A stretch of 64,000 nucleotides of DNA from Bacteroidetes bacterium GWF2_33_16 (GTDB lineage: Bacteria > Bacteroidota > Bacteroidia > Bacteroidales > UBA12077): the NCBI GenBank assembly GCA_001768565.1, contig MEOE01000013.1:349930-413929 (forward strand). Direction: 5' to 3'. How positions within the stretch are numbered: position 1 is the first letter of the stretch; each line of letters begins with the position of its first letter. Under the pieces are notes generated by a model. It saw only the letters and a program-made list of their open reading frames with translations. It had not been told where the DNA came from and did not search any database. The position numbers and the translations under genes are program-made. Of this stretch, positions 35,950 to 43,943 are shown one piece after another.

Positions 35950-37197
35950 TTACTTACTATTTGATTTTTTTACTACTATTTCTAATTCGAAGTTTGCTCC
36001 AGATTTTTTATCTTTTTGCGTAAATTTTAGTATTTCTACTTTCTCAACCCACTTTTCTAACTCAATCTTTTTGATCCATTCGTTTAACAAATTGTTTTTA
36101 TTTACAACTCCTTTAATAATAATCAGGTTATTCATCACATCAATCTCTTTATTCTTCTGAACATCTGAAGATAATGGATTTAAGTACAATTCATTAAGAA
36201 TAATATTATCAGGTATTGTCAAAGCAAGGCGATCGCTATAATATGAAAACCTAGATGTTTCCATCAGATTGTTCTCTGTAACGAACCTCTCATTATCAGC
36301 TAACTGTTTCGATAATAGTTTAAGCTGGCTGGTTTCTTCTGTTCTCTTGCTGTATTCAAGTGAAAGATCATTGTACTTATTATTATAATAATCAAAAAAC
36401 AAGTAATTAATTAACAAAACTAAAAAGGCAAATATCAAGATACCCCATCCAAGAAGGTAAAAAATTCGTTTGTAAATAAATTCTTCTTTTGATGTTTGTA
36501 ACGATTGCAGGTCAATTGAAATAGGATTGTTTTGAAGATAAAAGGAAAATGCTGTGGCAAAAGAAACCAGATTTTCATGTGAGATCTCATCATCGCCAAT
36601 TTTATAAACAATATCTTGTGTATTCTGACTAATATTAAGTTGATATATCAAGTTGTTTTTAATAGTTAATTCCTGGTTTTTGACTAATAGCAAATTATTT
36701 GGCGACCTATCATCAATAAGGCTAATAATACCATTTAAAGCAAATGGGCCTATGGTAATACTTAAAATAAATATTCCCTGACTTGTAAAATGATTAACAA
36801 TATCTTCGACAATCTTTTTTCTTATAAGCGAAATGTATACTTTGTCATTAACAGGAGATTTCTGAACCAAAAACTCGTCCTGGTCCGTATTCGGAAAAAT
36901 GTTATTTATAATCTCCTTATTAGTTGCATTTTCTATAATTGAGCTTTCGAATTTACGATGAATAATTCCTTTACCCAATATACTTATGCTTACAGGGATT
37001 TTTGATGATAGAACTTTAGTTAAATCATGTACGCTTTTACTATTTGTTTTACTATCAAGAATATTTACGATTTTTTTATTTTTTCTGAGCGAAACGAAAT
37101 CAATTTCGTATTCATTGTCAGAATAAAAACTTAAGGTAATCCCAACAGAATCAACACCTTTAATAAAATCATTATTTGATAGTCTATCGATCAGCAT
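35950..37197 (-). CDS. PilM-PilN/GspL-like fusion protein
   Basis: 415 residues. Residues 1-235 have the length and hydrophobic pattern of the actin-like cytoplasmic domain of PilM/GspL. A single membrane helix follows (about 244-267, FYLLGWGILIFAFLVLLINY), then a coiled coil and a PilN-like periplasmic domain (NNLIIIKGVVNKNNLLNEWI). It would link the ATPase to the periplasmic complex. Its ATG overlaps the secretin stop by one base. The actin-like motifs are diverged; the assignment rests on topology and context. Confidence 0.72.
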   Translation of the reverse strand: MLIDRLSNNDFIKGVDSVGITLSFYSDNEYEIDFVSLRKNKKIVNILDSKTNSKSVHDLTKVLSSKIPVSISILGKGIIHRKFESSIIENATNKEIINNIFPNTDQDEFLVQKSPVNDKVYISLIRKKIVEDIVNHFTSQGIFILSITIGPFALNGIISLIDDRSPNNLLLVKNQELTIKNNLIYQLNISQNTQDIVYKIGDDEISHENLVSFATAFSFYLQNNPISIDLQSLQTSKEEFIYKRIFYLLGWGILIFAFLVLLINYLFFDYYNNKYNDLSLEYSKRTEETSQLKLLSKQLADNERFVTENNLMETSRFSYYSDRLALTIPDNIILNELYLNPLSSDVQKNKEIDVMNNLIIIKGVVNKNNLLNEWIKKIELEKWVEKVEILKFTQKDKKSGANFELEIVVKKSNSK

Positions 37198-39110
37198 TAA
37201 AATATGATTGTTGGTTTAATAAAAATATTTAAACGAGACTTATCATTACTTTTTGTTTTTGAACTAAAAAACCACTTAATTATGGGTATTCTTGACAATA
37301 TTGGAGTACCGGAGCCAATATTCTGAGATGATTCTTTTTCTATTCCTCCGAGCAGGATCATTTCTCCATCAAGCATTCGAATCATTGATTTAAATGTTCT
37401 GGTAACAGAACCAGGAGGGGAGTCAGTAAATTCTCTTGGAGTAAACGATGATTGAGAAACCTCGATCTCAAGAGTTATGTATTCATCTCCAGATACAAAT
37501 GGTTTAATAAGTAAAGAAAGGTCCGCTTTGATTGGATTCCATGTGTATGAGTTTGCTAAAGAGGGATTTTGAGTACCAATGTAATTGCTTTTTTCTTCTT
37601 TATAATACTTGGTTTCGCCGCTACTCATGTTAGCCTCATGCCCATTTAATGTGCTCAGTTTTGGTGTTGACCTTATATCGATTACTCCATTTGTTTCGAG
37701 TGCTTTAATACTTAGGTAGAAATCTTCGGTAACCTTACCCAGATTGAACCATCCAAAACCTTCGAACTGTCCAAGAAGATTATTTAACGATTGTGTGCTA
37801 AACTGATAATTAATACCAGGCAAAATGGTTTGGCTTGCCGGATTTGGGTTCGTTCCAATACCCGCGTTAATACCTGTAACTACGGAATTATTTTTATTGT
37901 AATCGACAATTAATACTTCGATAAGAATCACAGGAACGATTTTGTCAATATCGCGAATAAAATTTTCTACAACATCAATTCTCGATTGTGGGCCTGTTAC
38001 AACAATACAGTTTAGTTCGGGAAACTCTTTAACATTAATACCTTTTTTTATTTCGTCGGGGATATGTTCTACAATCTTATCAACCGACCGATACTGGAGC
38101 TTAATTAATTTGGTATTTAAAATGGAAAGATTCTCGCTTTTGCCAATGATATAAATATCGTTGATATTATTATAACTGTATTTTGTACCATCGAGCAAGC
38201 GAAGCAGAAAGTTATTGTAATCAATATTCTGAACATTTACATCTTTTTTTCCTTCCAGCTCATCAACAATAACGTAGTTAACATTAAGTGTATCGGATAT
38301 TCTTTTAATGATCCAGGGAATGGAAATGTCTTTGGCAAAAATTGAAATACTATTTGTTCCAAATGTTTTAATAACGCTATTTTTTGCTTCAATACCATCT
38401 TTATCTGATTTCTTTTTATCGCCAGATATATTATCACCGGAAGATCCTTGTTTAGCCTCAATTCCTTTTTCAGAGAGAACATAAAACCGGTCGTCGGTTT
38501 TTTCATAAACAAGGTCGTTGGTAATAGCAAGTTTCTCTAATACATTTTCAAATGGCATATTTTGAATGTAGCCATTCACAATTTTACTGTTTAGCTTAGC
38601 AGGTGCCACCACATTTTTACCTGAAAGTCTGGTAATTTCTTTTAAAACCTTCCATAAAGTATCATTAACAAGTTCGTAGGATAAGAAATCGTTTTTGGAA
38701 TCATATTTTATAAGTATTTCATCTATCTGGATCGGTTTGACCTGTTTTGGAGCATCGAATGGTTTAACTGTTAATATATTTCCAATAGTTGTAATTTCAA
38801 GATTGTACTGTTTGGTTAGATATAATAAAACATCAATAACCTTAACATTGGTAAAATTGTTTACAATACTCACATTTATCGATGGGTCAACATTAATATT
38901 AACTCCAGAATTATTAGCAATTCCTCTAATAAATTCCTGTATTGATGTACCATTAACCGAAATATCAATTTTTTCGTTTAATCCCGGGAGTTCAGGTATA
39001 AGTTCATTTAGTCGTTTTTCAAGATCTGCAAAACGGTCTTGAGCGAATACTGAATTTACAACCAATAAAAGTAAAAGTAGTGTAACTATCTTCGTGCAAA
39101 TATATCTCAT
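37197..39110 (-). CDS. gspD: Secretin (GspD/PilQ family)
   Basis: 637 residues with a signal peptide (cleavage about residue 23). Three tandem N0/STN-like domains can be seen at about 47-117, 142-214 and 253-324, each ending in a short I-x-V or Y-x-I strand. They are followed by an N1-like domain (about 330-393, ending in a VVTGPQSRIDVVENFI segment) and the secretin channel domain (about 395-637) with LSTLNGHEANMSSG, MLDGEMILLGGIE and the terminal FIKPTIIF. A Lys/Asp-rich linker (215-245) separates N0-2 and N0-3. It forms the outer-membrane pore. Overlaps the next gene by one base. Confidence 0.9.
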   Translation of the reverse strand: MRYICTKIVTLLLLLLVVNSVFAQDRFADLEKRLNELIPELPGLNEKIDISVNGTSIQEFIRGIANNSGVNINVDPSINVSIVNNFTNVKVIDVLLYLTKQYNLEITTIGNILTVKPFDAPKQVKPIQIDEILIKYDSKNDFLSYELVNDTLWKVLKEITRLSGKNVVAPAKLNSKIVNGYIQNMPFENVLEKLAITNDLVYEKTDDRFYVLSEKGIEAKQGSSGDNISGDKKKSDKDGIEAKNSVIKTFGTNSISIFAKDISIPWIIKRISDTLNVNYVIVDELEGKKDVNVQNIDYNNFLLRLLDGTKYSYNNINDIYIIGKSENLSILNTKLIKLQYRSVDKIVEHIPDEIKKGINVKEFPELNCIVVTGPQSRIDVVENFIRDIDKIVPVILIEVLIVDYNKNNSVVTGINAGIGTNPNPASQTILPGINYQFSTQSLNNLLGQFEGFGWFNLGKVTEDFYLSIKALETNGVIDIRSTPKLSTLNGHEANMSSGETKYYKEEKSNYIGTQNPSLANSYTWNPIKADLSLLIKPFVSGDEYITLEIEVSQSSFTPREFTDSPPGSVTRTFKSMIRMLDGEMILLGGIEKESSQNIGSGTPILSRIPIIKWFFSSKTKSNDKSRLNIFIKPTIIF

Positions 39111-39122
39111 TTATTTACTTGT

Positions 39123-40559
39123 TTAATCGTTTGTAGCATGCATTAAAATTGAATAAATTTCTTCAATCGTAGTTTTTCCATTCATTAATAAATCGAGGGC
39201 ACTATCGGCCATGGTACGTATTTGTTTTTGTTTTAAGCTTTCAGAAATATCGAACTGATTACTTTTAATTTTTGCAGCAAATTCAGAATCAACAGGAATT
39301 ACTTCGTAAACAGCTTTTCGTCCCTTATAACCTGTATAATAACATTCAGGGCAACCTTTTGCTATTTTATGAACGGTAATATTACGATGTGTACTAAAAT
39401 TCTTAGGAAATAATGAAAGGTTCAATTTTTCCTCAGTACAACAATGCGGGCACACTAATCTAATCAGACGCTGTGCAACCGTGAGGTTTATTGTACTTGA
39501 AAGCAGAAACGGAGGGACACCCATGTCGATAAGCCTTGAAATGGTTCCCCATGCCGAGTTGGTGTGTATTGTTGACAAAACAAGATGTCCGGTAAGTGCT
39601 GCCCTAACAGCCATTTGTGCAGTTTCGTTATCACGAATCTCTCCGAGCATAATAATATCGGGATCTTGTCGTAAGAATGTACGTAATGCTTTGGCAAAAG
39701 ACAAACCAATATTTTCTTTTAGCTGAACCTGGTTTATTCCTTCGAGCGTGTACTCAATAGGATCTTCAATTGTTAAAATATTGGTTTCTTCTTTATTAAG
39801 AATTTTTAAAGTAGCATATAAGGTTGTTGTTTTGCCCGATCCTGTTGGCCCGGAAATAAGAATAATACCATGTGGTTTTTTTATCCCTTCCAGGTAGTCT
39901 TCTAACTGTTTTGGTTGAAAACCAAGATCGTTGATATCAATTGAGGTAGCATCTTTACTTAAAAGTCGTAAAACTACTTTTTCGCCATGCAATGTTGGTA
40001 AAACCGAAACCCTGATATCAAATTTTCCGGATTGAGAAACAAAATATATTCGTCCATCCTGTGGAAGTCTTTTTTCTGCTATATCGAGATTCGCCTTAAT
40101 TTTTATTTTGTTTATGAGTGAGGGATAATCCTCCTTTTTTAAATGATATCGCTCAATAAGTTTACCATCATTACGCATTCGGATTCGACCCGAATCTTCG
40201 AACGACTCAATATGAATATCGCTACTATTTATACTATGTGCCTCAATAATTATTTTCTCAAGAAAATCATCTGAAATTTTATTATTGATCCATTTGCTCT
40301 TGGCATGTTTTGCGTCTCCTCTTCTATAATAAATGCTTAATGCCTTATTTATTACCTCGGATGAATATTTAGTAAGCGTAACCCTCTTTTCAAATAAAAC
40401 CTCAAGCTCTTCCACTACATTATCAGAATAGTTGTTCTCATCAATAAAAAACTCAAATGTAGTGCTGGTTAACTTTGAAGGAATTATTGAATAATGCCAT
40501 GCTTGTTCAGATGTAATTAACTGTCTAATGTCAATGGGTATATTTAATGGAGGAGTCAT
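39123..40559 (-). CDS. gspE: GspE/PilB-type assembly ATPase
   Basis: 478 residues. N-terminal N1E-like domain, then the ATPase core: Walker A GPTGSGKT (237-244), Asp box near EDPIEYTLEGINQVQ, Walker B RQDPDIIMLGEIRD, His box LTGHLVLSTIHTN. A zinc tetracysteine module (CPHC ... CPEC) is near 389-416, as in GspE/PilB rather than PilT. It powers pseudopilus extension from the cytoplasm. It starts 1 nt after the prepilin peptidase stop. Confidence 0.95.
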   Translation of the reverse strand: MTPPLNIPIDIRQLITSEQAWHYSIIPSKLTSTTFEFFIDENNYSDNVVEELEVLFEKRVTLTKYSSEVINKALSIYYRRGDAKHAKSKWINNKISDDFLEKIIIEAHSINSSDIHIESFEDSGRIRMRNDGKLIERYHLKKEDYPSLINKIKIKANLDIAEKRLPQDGRIYFVSQSGKFDIRVSVLPTLHGEKVVLRLLSKDATSIDINDLGFQPKQLEDYLEGIKKPHGIILISGPTGSGKTTTLYATLKILNKEETNILTIEDPIEYTLEGINQVQLKENIGLSFAKALRTFLRQDPDIIMLGEIRDNETAQMAVRAALTGHLVLSTIHTNSAWGTISRLIDMGVPPFLLSSTINLTVAQRLIRLVCPHCCTEEKLNLSLFPKNFSTHRNITVHKIAKGCPECYYTGYKGRKAVYEVIPVDSEFAAKIKSNQFDISESLKQKQIRTMADSALDLLMNGKTTIEEIYSILMHATND

Positions 40560-40560
40560 A

Positions 40561-41073
40561 TTAAAACATTAAAGAGTTAATCAGGTCAGAACTATACAAA
40601 TCGTAATTAAAGAAAGTTGTAACTACCAAAAGTACAAGGTATAGAATTGAAATTCCGCCTGCTAAAGGTATTTGGCTGTTAGTAAATAAGCGAAAAGCTT
40701 TTAATAAAGCAAAAATTAGTAAAATGGTTAAAAGACTGGTAGTAAAAAATAGAATAAAATGAACAGGTTCAAAACTAATAGCCAGGAAAATGAAAAACAA
40801 CATATCACCTATACCAAGGTAATTTTTTGTAATATTTACGAGTTGTTTATTTTTAATAGTGAAATATAAGGTAATAATAATAAACTGAAAGGCTAAAAAC
40901 ACCATATTCCATATAAATCCTGAAACAAGTTGTTCTGTATCGGAATATAAAATTCCATTTACAACAGCAAGGATCAATAAAGCAGGTATTGTCCACCAAG
41001 AGATGGCAAGATACTTAAAATCCTGGTATATAATCACCAATAGTAAAAGGACAATACAGAGTTTTATAATCAT
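40561..41073 (-). CDS. Prepilin peptidase, A24 family, short form
   Basis: 170 residues, multi-helix membrane protein with both aspartates of A24 peptidases: Asp18 in YQDFKY and Asp90 in GIGDMLFF. The N-terminal cytoplasmic cysteine/methyltransferase domain of PilD/GspO is absent, so it probably cleaves without that zinc domain. It is placed between the major pseudopilin and the ATPase and is the likely processing enzyme for the four pilin-like proteins of the operon. Confidence 0.88.
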   Translation of the reverse strand: MIIKLCIVLLLLVIIYQDFKYLAISWWTIPALLILAVVNGILYSDTEQLVSGFIWNMVFLAFQFIIITLYFTIKNKQLVNITKNYLGIGDMLFFIFLAISFEPVHFILFFTTSLLTILLIFALLKAFRLFTNSQIPLAGGISILYLVLLVVTTFFNYDLYSSDLINSLMF

Positions 41074-41079
41074 TTGGAC

Positions 41080-41484
41080 TTAATCTTTTGTAATTTCTTT
41101 CAGGTTTTTATCCTGATCAATTTCCCAAACGTTGAAAACTCCGTCACCATCGAAATCGACCACTGCAGTGGCTTTGGCTTTAAAAACAGTAGCTTCGGCT
41201 TCCACAATTTCAATCTTATAATTTGCCTGACCACCATCGGTAACTAACTTTTCTTGCTCAAAGCCTATCTCCTCTAAATTTGCCGAATATTTAGAGTACA
41301 TGTAAAAATGACTTTTCTCCAATACATGTATATGTCCGAGTTGTATTTGGGCTTCGGTACTTTTAGCTCTTGAGATTAAAGGCATAAGGTTTGGTAAAGC
41401 CAATAATACAAGTATACCAATGATAACTAAAACAACCAATAATTCGGTTAAGCTAAATGCCGGCAATTTTTTTCTAATTTTCAT
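41080..41484 (-). CDS. Major pseudopilin, GspG-like, with an EF-hand-type loop
   Basis: 134 residues. Prepilin signal KIRKKLPA then FSLTELLVVLVIIGILVLLA: cleavage before Phe, Glu5 present, Ala at -1. The long N-terminal helix is followed by a small globular head. Near the C-terminus DFDGDGVFNVWE matches the 12-residue EF-hand consensus at positions 1, 3, 5, 6 and 12, which suggests bound calcium, functionally comparable to the Ca2+ site of classical GspG. First gene of the operon, preceded by a good promoter. Confidence 0.85.
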   Translation of the reverse strand: MKIRKKLPAFSLTELLVVLVIIGILVLLALPNLMPLISRAKSTEAQIQLGHIHVLEKSHFYMYSKYSANLEEIGFEQEKLVTDGGQANYKIEIVEAEATVFKAKATAVVDFDGDGVFNVWEIDQDKNLKEITKD

Positions 41485-41554
41485 TTCCTTTTTGGGTTAA
41501 AAACAGCGATTTTGCTGGTACTCTGTTCTTCTATTTTCTTTAAAAAAACGATTA

Positions 41555-41584
41555 CAAATATATATATAATAATGGGTTAACCAA
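41555..41584 (-). promoter_or_regulatory. Promoter of the secretion operon
   Basis: On the minus strand TTG (41582-41584), 19 nt, then TATATTTG (41555-41562) reproduce the Bacteroidota -33/-7 pattern. It leaves a leader of about 65 nt before the pseudopilin ATG. The next 12 genes are packed with overlaps or gaps of 41 nt at most, so this promoter probably drives the whole operon. Confidence 0.7.
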
Positions 41585-41667
41585 CACTTATTGTTTTTAA
41601 TATTAACTCATTAACAGGTAATTTATACTTAGTTTAAATAATTATTTTATTACAAGTAAATTATTTT

Positions 41668-41675
41668 TACATTTG
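41668..41675 (+). promoter_or_regulatory. -7 box of the SIMPL-domain gene
   Basis: TACATTTG matches TAnnTTTG 21 nt before the ATG at 41697. A TTG that could extend the reading frame is part of this box, which argues for the ATG as true start. Confidence 0.5.
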
Positions 41676-41696
41676 AAAATACCTAAAAAAAATGCG

Positions 41697-42365
41697 ATGA
41701 GAAAAATAATATACGTAACTTTTTTAGTATTTATAAGCTTGCAATTAAACGCACAGCTTGAAAATATCCCATTAATAACAGTAACGGGCCAAGCTGTTGA
41801 AAATATTCTTCCAGATGAGATAATTTTACGTGTAAAAATTACTAAACCACTAACCTTTGCCCAGCTACAAAACATGAGAGTTTTTAACCTTTTTGATACA
41901 GAGGATACTCAGGTAAAGTTTATAGGTACAAACGATAGTGAAATATTAAAAAGCATTATTCTGGTAAAGAATTCAAAACAAATTGAGCTTATAAAAGAGC
42001 TTTATATTTATATCCATGATATTTCGAAATATACCGATATACTAATTAAATTATACAATTTGGGTTTTGAAAACATTTCAATTATCGATATAAGAACCAC
42101 TAAGTTGGATGAGTATAAAGAACGAGCCTACTCCAGTGCAATTAAGAATGCGTGGAATAAAGCAGCCATGTTTGCTGCCAGCCTGGGGCAAACGATTGGT
42201 AAAGCACATACGATTGAAGAGATCCCACAACCCATTGATAACCTTTATAAGGATTATTTACTAATGCCATACGATACTGCCACCATAACTTACGGTTTGT
42301 ATAAAATGCCCGGAACCATACATATTCCTGTAAAGGTTAAGGTAAGTTTTGATTTGGTAAAGTAG
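41697..42365 (+). CDS. SIMPL domain (DUF541) exported protein
   Basis: 222 residues. Signal peptide RKIIYVTFLVFISLQLNAQ, then a SIMPL/DUF541 domain: ITVTGQAVENILPDEIILRV, a middle region with an internal repeat of ferredoxin-like halves, and the typical DEYKERAYSSAIKNAWNKAAMFA followed by AASLGQTIGKAHTIEE. It should be periplasmic or surface exposed. Function of the family is unclear. It is divergent from the secretion operon with a 212-nt shared region. Confidence 0.8.
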   Translation: MRKIIYVTFLVFISLQLNAQLENIPLITVTGQAVENILPDEIILRVKITKPLTFAQLQNMRVFNLFDTEDTQVKFIGTNDSEILKSIILVKNSKQIELIKELYIYIHDISKYTDILIKLYNLGFENISIIDIRTTKLDEYKERAYSSAIKNAWNKAAMFAASLGQTIGKAHTIEEIPQPIDNLYKDYLLMPYDTATITYGLYKMPGTIHIPVKVKVSFDLVK

Positions 42366-42486
42366 GTACAATTCCAAATCAGAAATCCAAAATCGTTAAT
42401 CATTGATCTTAAATCTAAGTGTATTTTTTTAATAATGAATAATGATTAACAAATGATGATTTATGAAGTTGAAACGACTGAATGGT

Positions 42487-42529
42487 TGCCACAAAAACAC
42501 AAAGATATTAAGTTGTACAAATTCCACCC
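42487..42529 (+). repeat. 43-bp direct repeat, copy 1
   Basis: TGCCACAAAAACACAAAGAT and the following 23 bases recur at 42821-42863 with three differences. Confidence 0.8.
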
Positions 42530-42687
42530 CCTTTACCCACGCTCCCGAAAGCTTTCGGGAGGGGACAGAAAAATCACTGGATTGAAACATTCCAGCACGC
42601 GTCTGAAGACGTGCGCGAACAAAGTGGGACAAGTCATTGCGAGCGAAGTCGAAAGACGAAGCAAAGCAATCTATAAAGACTGCTTCT

Positions 42688-42714
42688 CCCGATCCCGATA
42701 GCTATCGGGACGGG
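42688..42714. repeat. REP-like palindrome
   Basis: The 18-bp palindrome TCCCGATAGCTATCGGGA (42693-42710) is flanked by CCCG (42688-42691) and CGGG (42711-42714), extending the stem after a one-base bulge. Confidence 0.8.
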
Positions 42715-42820
42715 ATCGCAGTGACTATCTAAAACAAACAACATGTCCGCGCCAGCTGGGGTTTGTTGGTTTAATGGTTTGGTAGGTCTTTGTGGATTTG
42801 TGACTTTGTGGTTGAATTTA

Positions 42821-42863
42821 TGCCACAAAAACACAAAGACATTAAGTTACACAAATTCCACCC
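42821..42863 (+). repeat. 43-bp direct repeat, copy 2
   Basis: Second copy of the 42487-42529 element. Its CACAAAGAC end is also the inverse of GTCTTTGTG at 42786-42794. Confidence 0.8.
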
Positions 42864-43330
42864 TCTGTGCTAGCTGGGGGAATAGTCATGGACGTGAACG
42901 TCCACACCAGCTGGTACCTCTCAATTACTTATAGTCATTCTGAGCAAAGCGAAGCTTGCCTGCTACAAGCAGGGAATCTTTAAAGACTGCTTCGTTACAC
43001 TTTCAGTGCGCCTTCGCAGTGACTAGTAATATTATGATTATAAAATGTTATAAATAGAACGACTTAGGCAAAAGCCTAAGCCGTGCATTTTTTTATTTAT
43101 TTTTATTAGTTACAGCCTCAAGCGAACTGGGAGTTGTCTTTGCGAGCGAAGCGCGGCAAACTGTTTGTAGTTTGCATAAGTGTTTCGCATTGGAGATTAC
43201 CTGCATGCCACAGGCAAGCTTCGTTGCACTTGTAATGCCGGTATTGAAAGAAGGCTAAAAAGAAGGCCAAAAAGAAAGCGGCATTACACTTGCCTGCTGC
43301 AAGCAGGAATGCTGCTTAGCTTATTCGATT

Positions 43331-43355
43331 TTATTTTATATTCCGCTCATCTGAG
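43331..43355 (+). repeat. 25-bp direct repeat flanking the RAYT remnant, left copy
   Basis: TTATTTTATATTCCGCTCAT followed by CTGAG, identical to 43811-43835. A related CCGCTCATCCGAGG lies at about 43364. Confidence 0.85.
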
Positions 43356-43394
43356 GTTCAAATGCCGCTCATCCGAGGTTATTATAAATAGAAA

Positions 43395-43430
43395 GGCGGT
43401 GGTAATCCCGATAGCTATCGGGACACCGCC
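43395..43430. repeat. REP-like long hairpin
   Basis: GGCGGTG (43395-43401) and CACCGCC (43424-43430) enclose a 4-nt bulge and the same 18-bp palindrome TCCCGATAGCTATCGGGA (43406-43423). Confidence 0.85.
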
Positions 43431-43478
43431 TAACTGTTTCGCAATTTTATTTTTTTTTGGCAGCCTCAGTCGAACTGA

Positions 43479-43679
43479 GCTTCGTGCCAACAAATGAATA
43501 TGATTCGACATGATAACAAATGCATATACTTCAAGTCCTTTTTCTTGCTGACAGTATTTTAAACTTTCTATTATTATATCCCTATATATTTTCCTTGTAA
43601 AAATATCAATCCAAAATACCACTTGAAATGCTAAATAATATGCTGCGTTCTGATCTTCTATTTGGTACCCTGTTGGCAT
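43479..43679 (-). pseudogene. REP-associated tyrosine transposase (RAYT, Y1/IS200-like), truncated
   Basis: The first 67 residues of the minus-strand frame (MPTGYQIEDQNAAYYLAFQV, then WIDIFTRKIYRD and YAFVIMSNHIHLL) are the N-terminus of a Y1 transposase, ending right after the HUH metal motif HIHLL. The catalytic Tyr part is missing; the frame continues to 43347 only through REP-like repeat sequence. It cannot be active. Confidence 0.85.
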
Positions 43680-43747
43680 TTTTTTGATGCTAAAAATTAT
43701 AAAATACTTACAGTAAATATAACAATTATTAATGCTAACGCATTATG

Positions 43748-43796
43748 CAGAAATGTAATTTCTGTAAAAACAGAAAGCGCAATTGCAAATTGCGCT
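43748..43796. repeat. Two adjacent hairpins
   Basis: CAGAAAT/ATTTCTG (43748-43764) and AGCGCAATT/AATTGCGCT (43776-43796). Part of the repeat island. Confidence 0.6.
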
Positions 43797-43810
43797 TCGC
43801 TGCTTTGTTG

Positions 43811-43835
43811 TTATTTTATATTCCGCTCATCTGAG
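43811..43835 (+). repeat. 25-bp direct repeat flanking the RAYT remnant, right copy
   Basis: Exact copy of 43331-43355 on the other side of the transposase fragment, 480 bp away. Confidence 0.85.
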
Positions 43836-43903
43836 AAAAGTTGTAATTCAGCTTTTTTGTTTTTCCAAAACAATGTTAATTACAAATTAACTTTATAATA
43901 CGA

Positions 43904-43920
43904 CGGCATTATAAATGCCG
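43904..43920 (-). terminator. Possible terminator of the RHS unit
   Basis: CGGCATT/AATGCCG with a 3-nt loop, 23 nt past the stop of the 174-residue membrane protein gene. No strong T-tract follows. Confidence 0.4.
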
Positions 43921-43943
43921 CCGAGCTAAGGCATAACCAATAT

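Larger units (their letters stand above)
42366..43943. repeat. Gene-free repeat island with REP-like palindromes
   Basis: About 1.6 kb with no intact gene. It holds perfect 18-bp palindromes TCCCGAAAGCTTTCGGGA (42543-42560) and TCCCGATAGCTATCGGGA (42693-42710 and 43406-43423), fragments of the GTCATTGCGAGCGAAG...GCAATCT type near 42634 and 42935-43010, the inverted CTCAGTCGAACTGAG near 43465, and many short hairpins. Small ORFs crossing it are translations of the repeats. Such islands are built by RAYT-mobilised elements, and a RAYT remnant lies inside. Confidence 0.8.

Noticed and set aside
43347..43478. C-terminal 43 residues of the RAYT frame
   Set aside because: This part is REP-like repeat sequence read through, including the 18-bp palindrome, not transposase.
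42429..43497. Several ORFs of 60-105 residues in the repeat island
   Set aside because: They are translations of palindromes and dispersed repeats on both strands, without start signals or family features.
42366..43943. CRISPR array
   Set aside because: Repeats are palindromic and irregularly spaced, with no constant repeat-spacer unit or cas gene.
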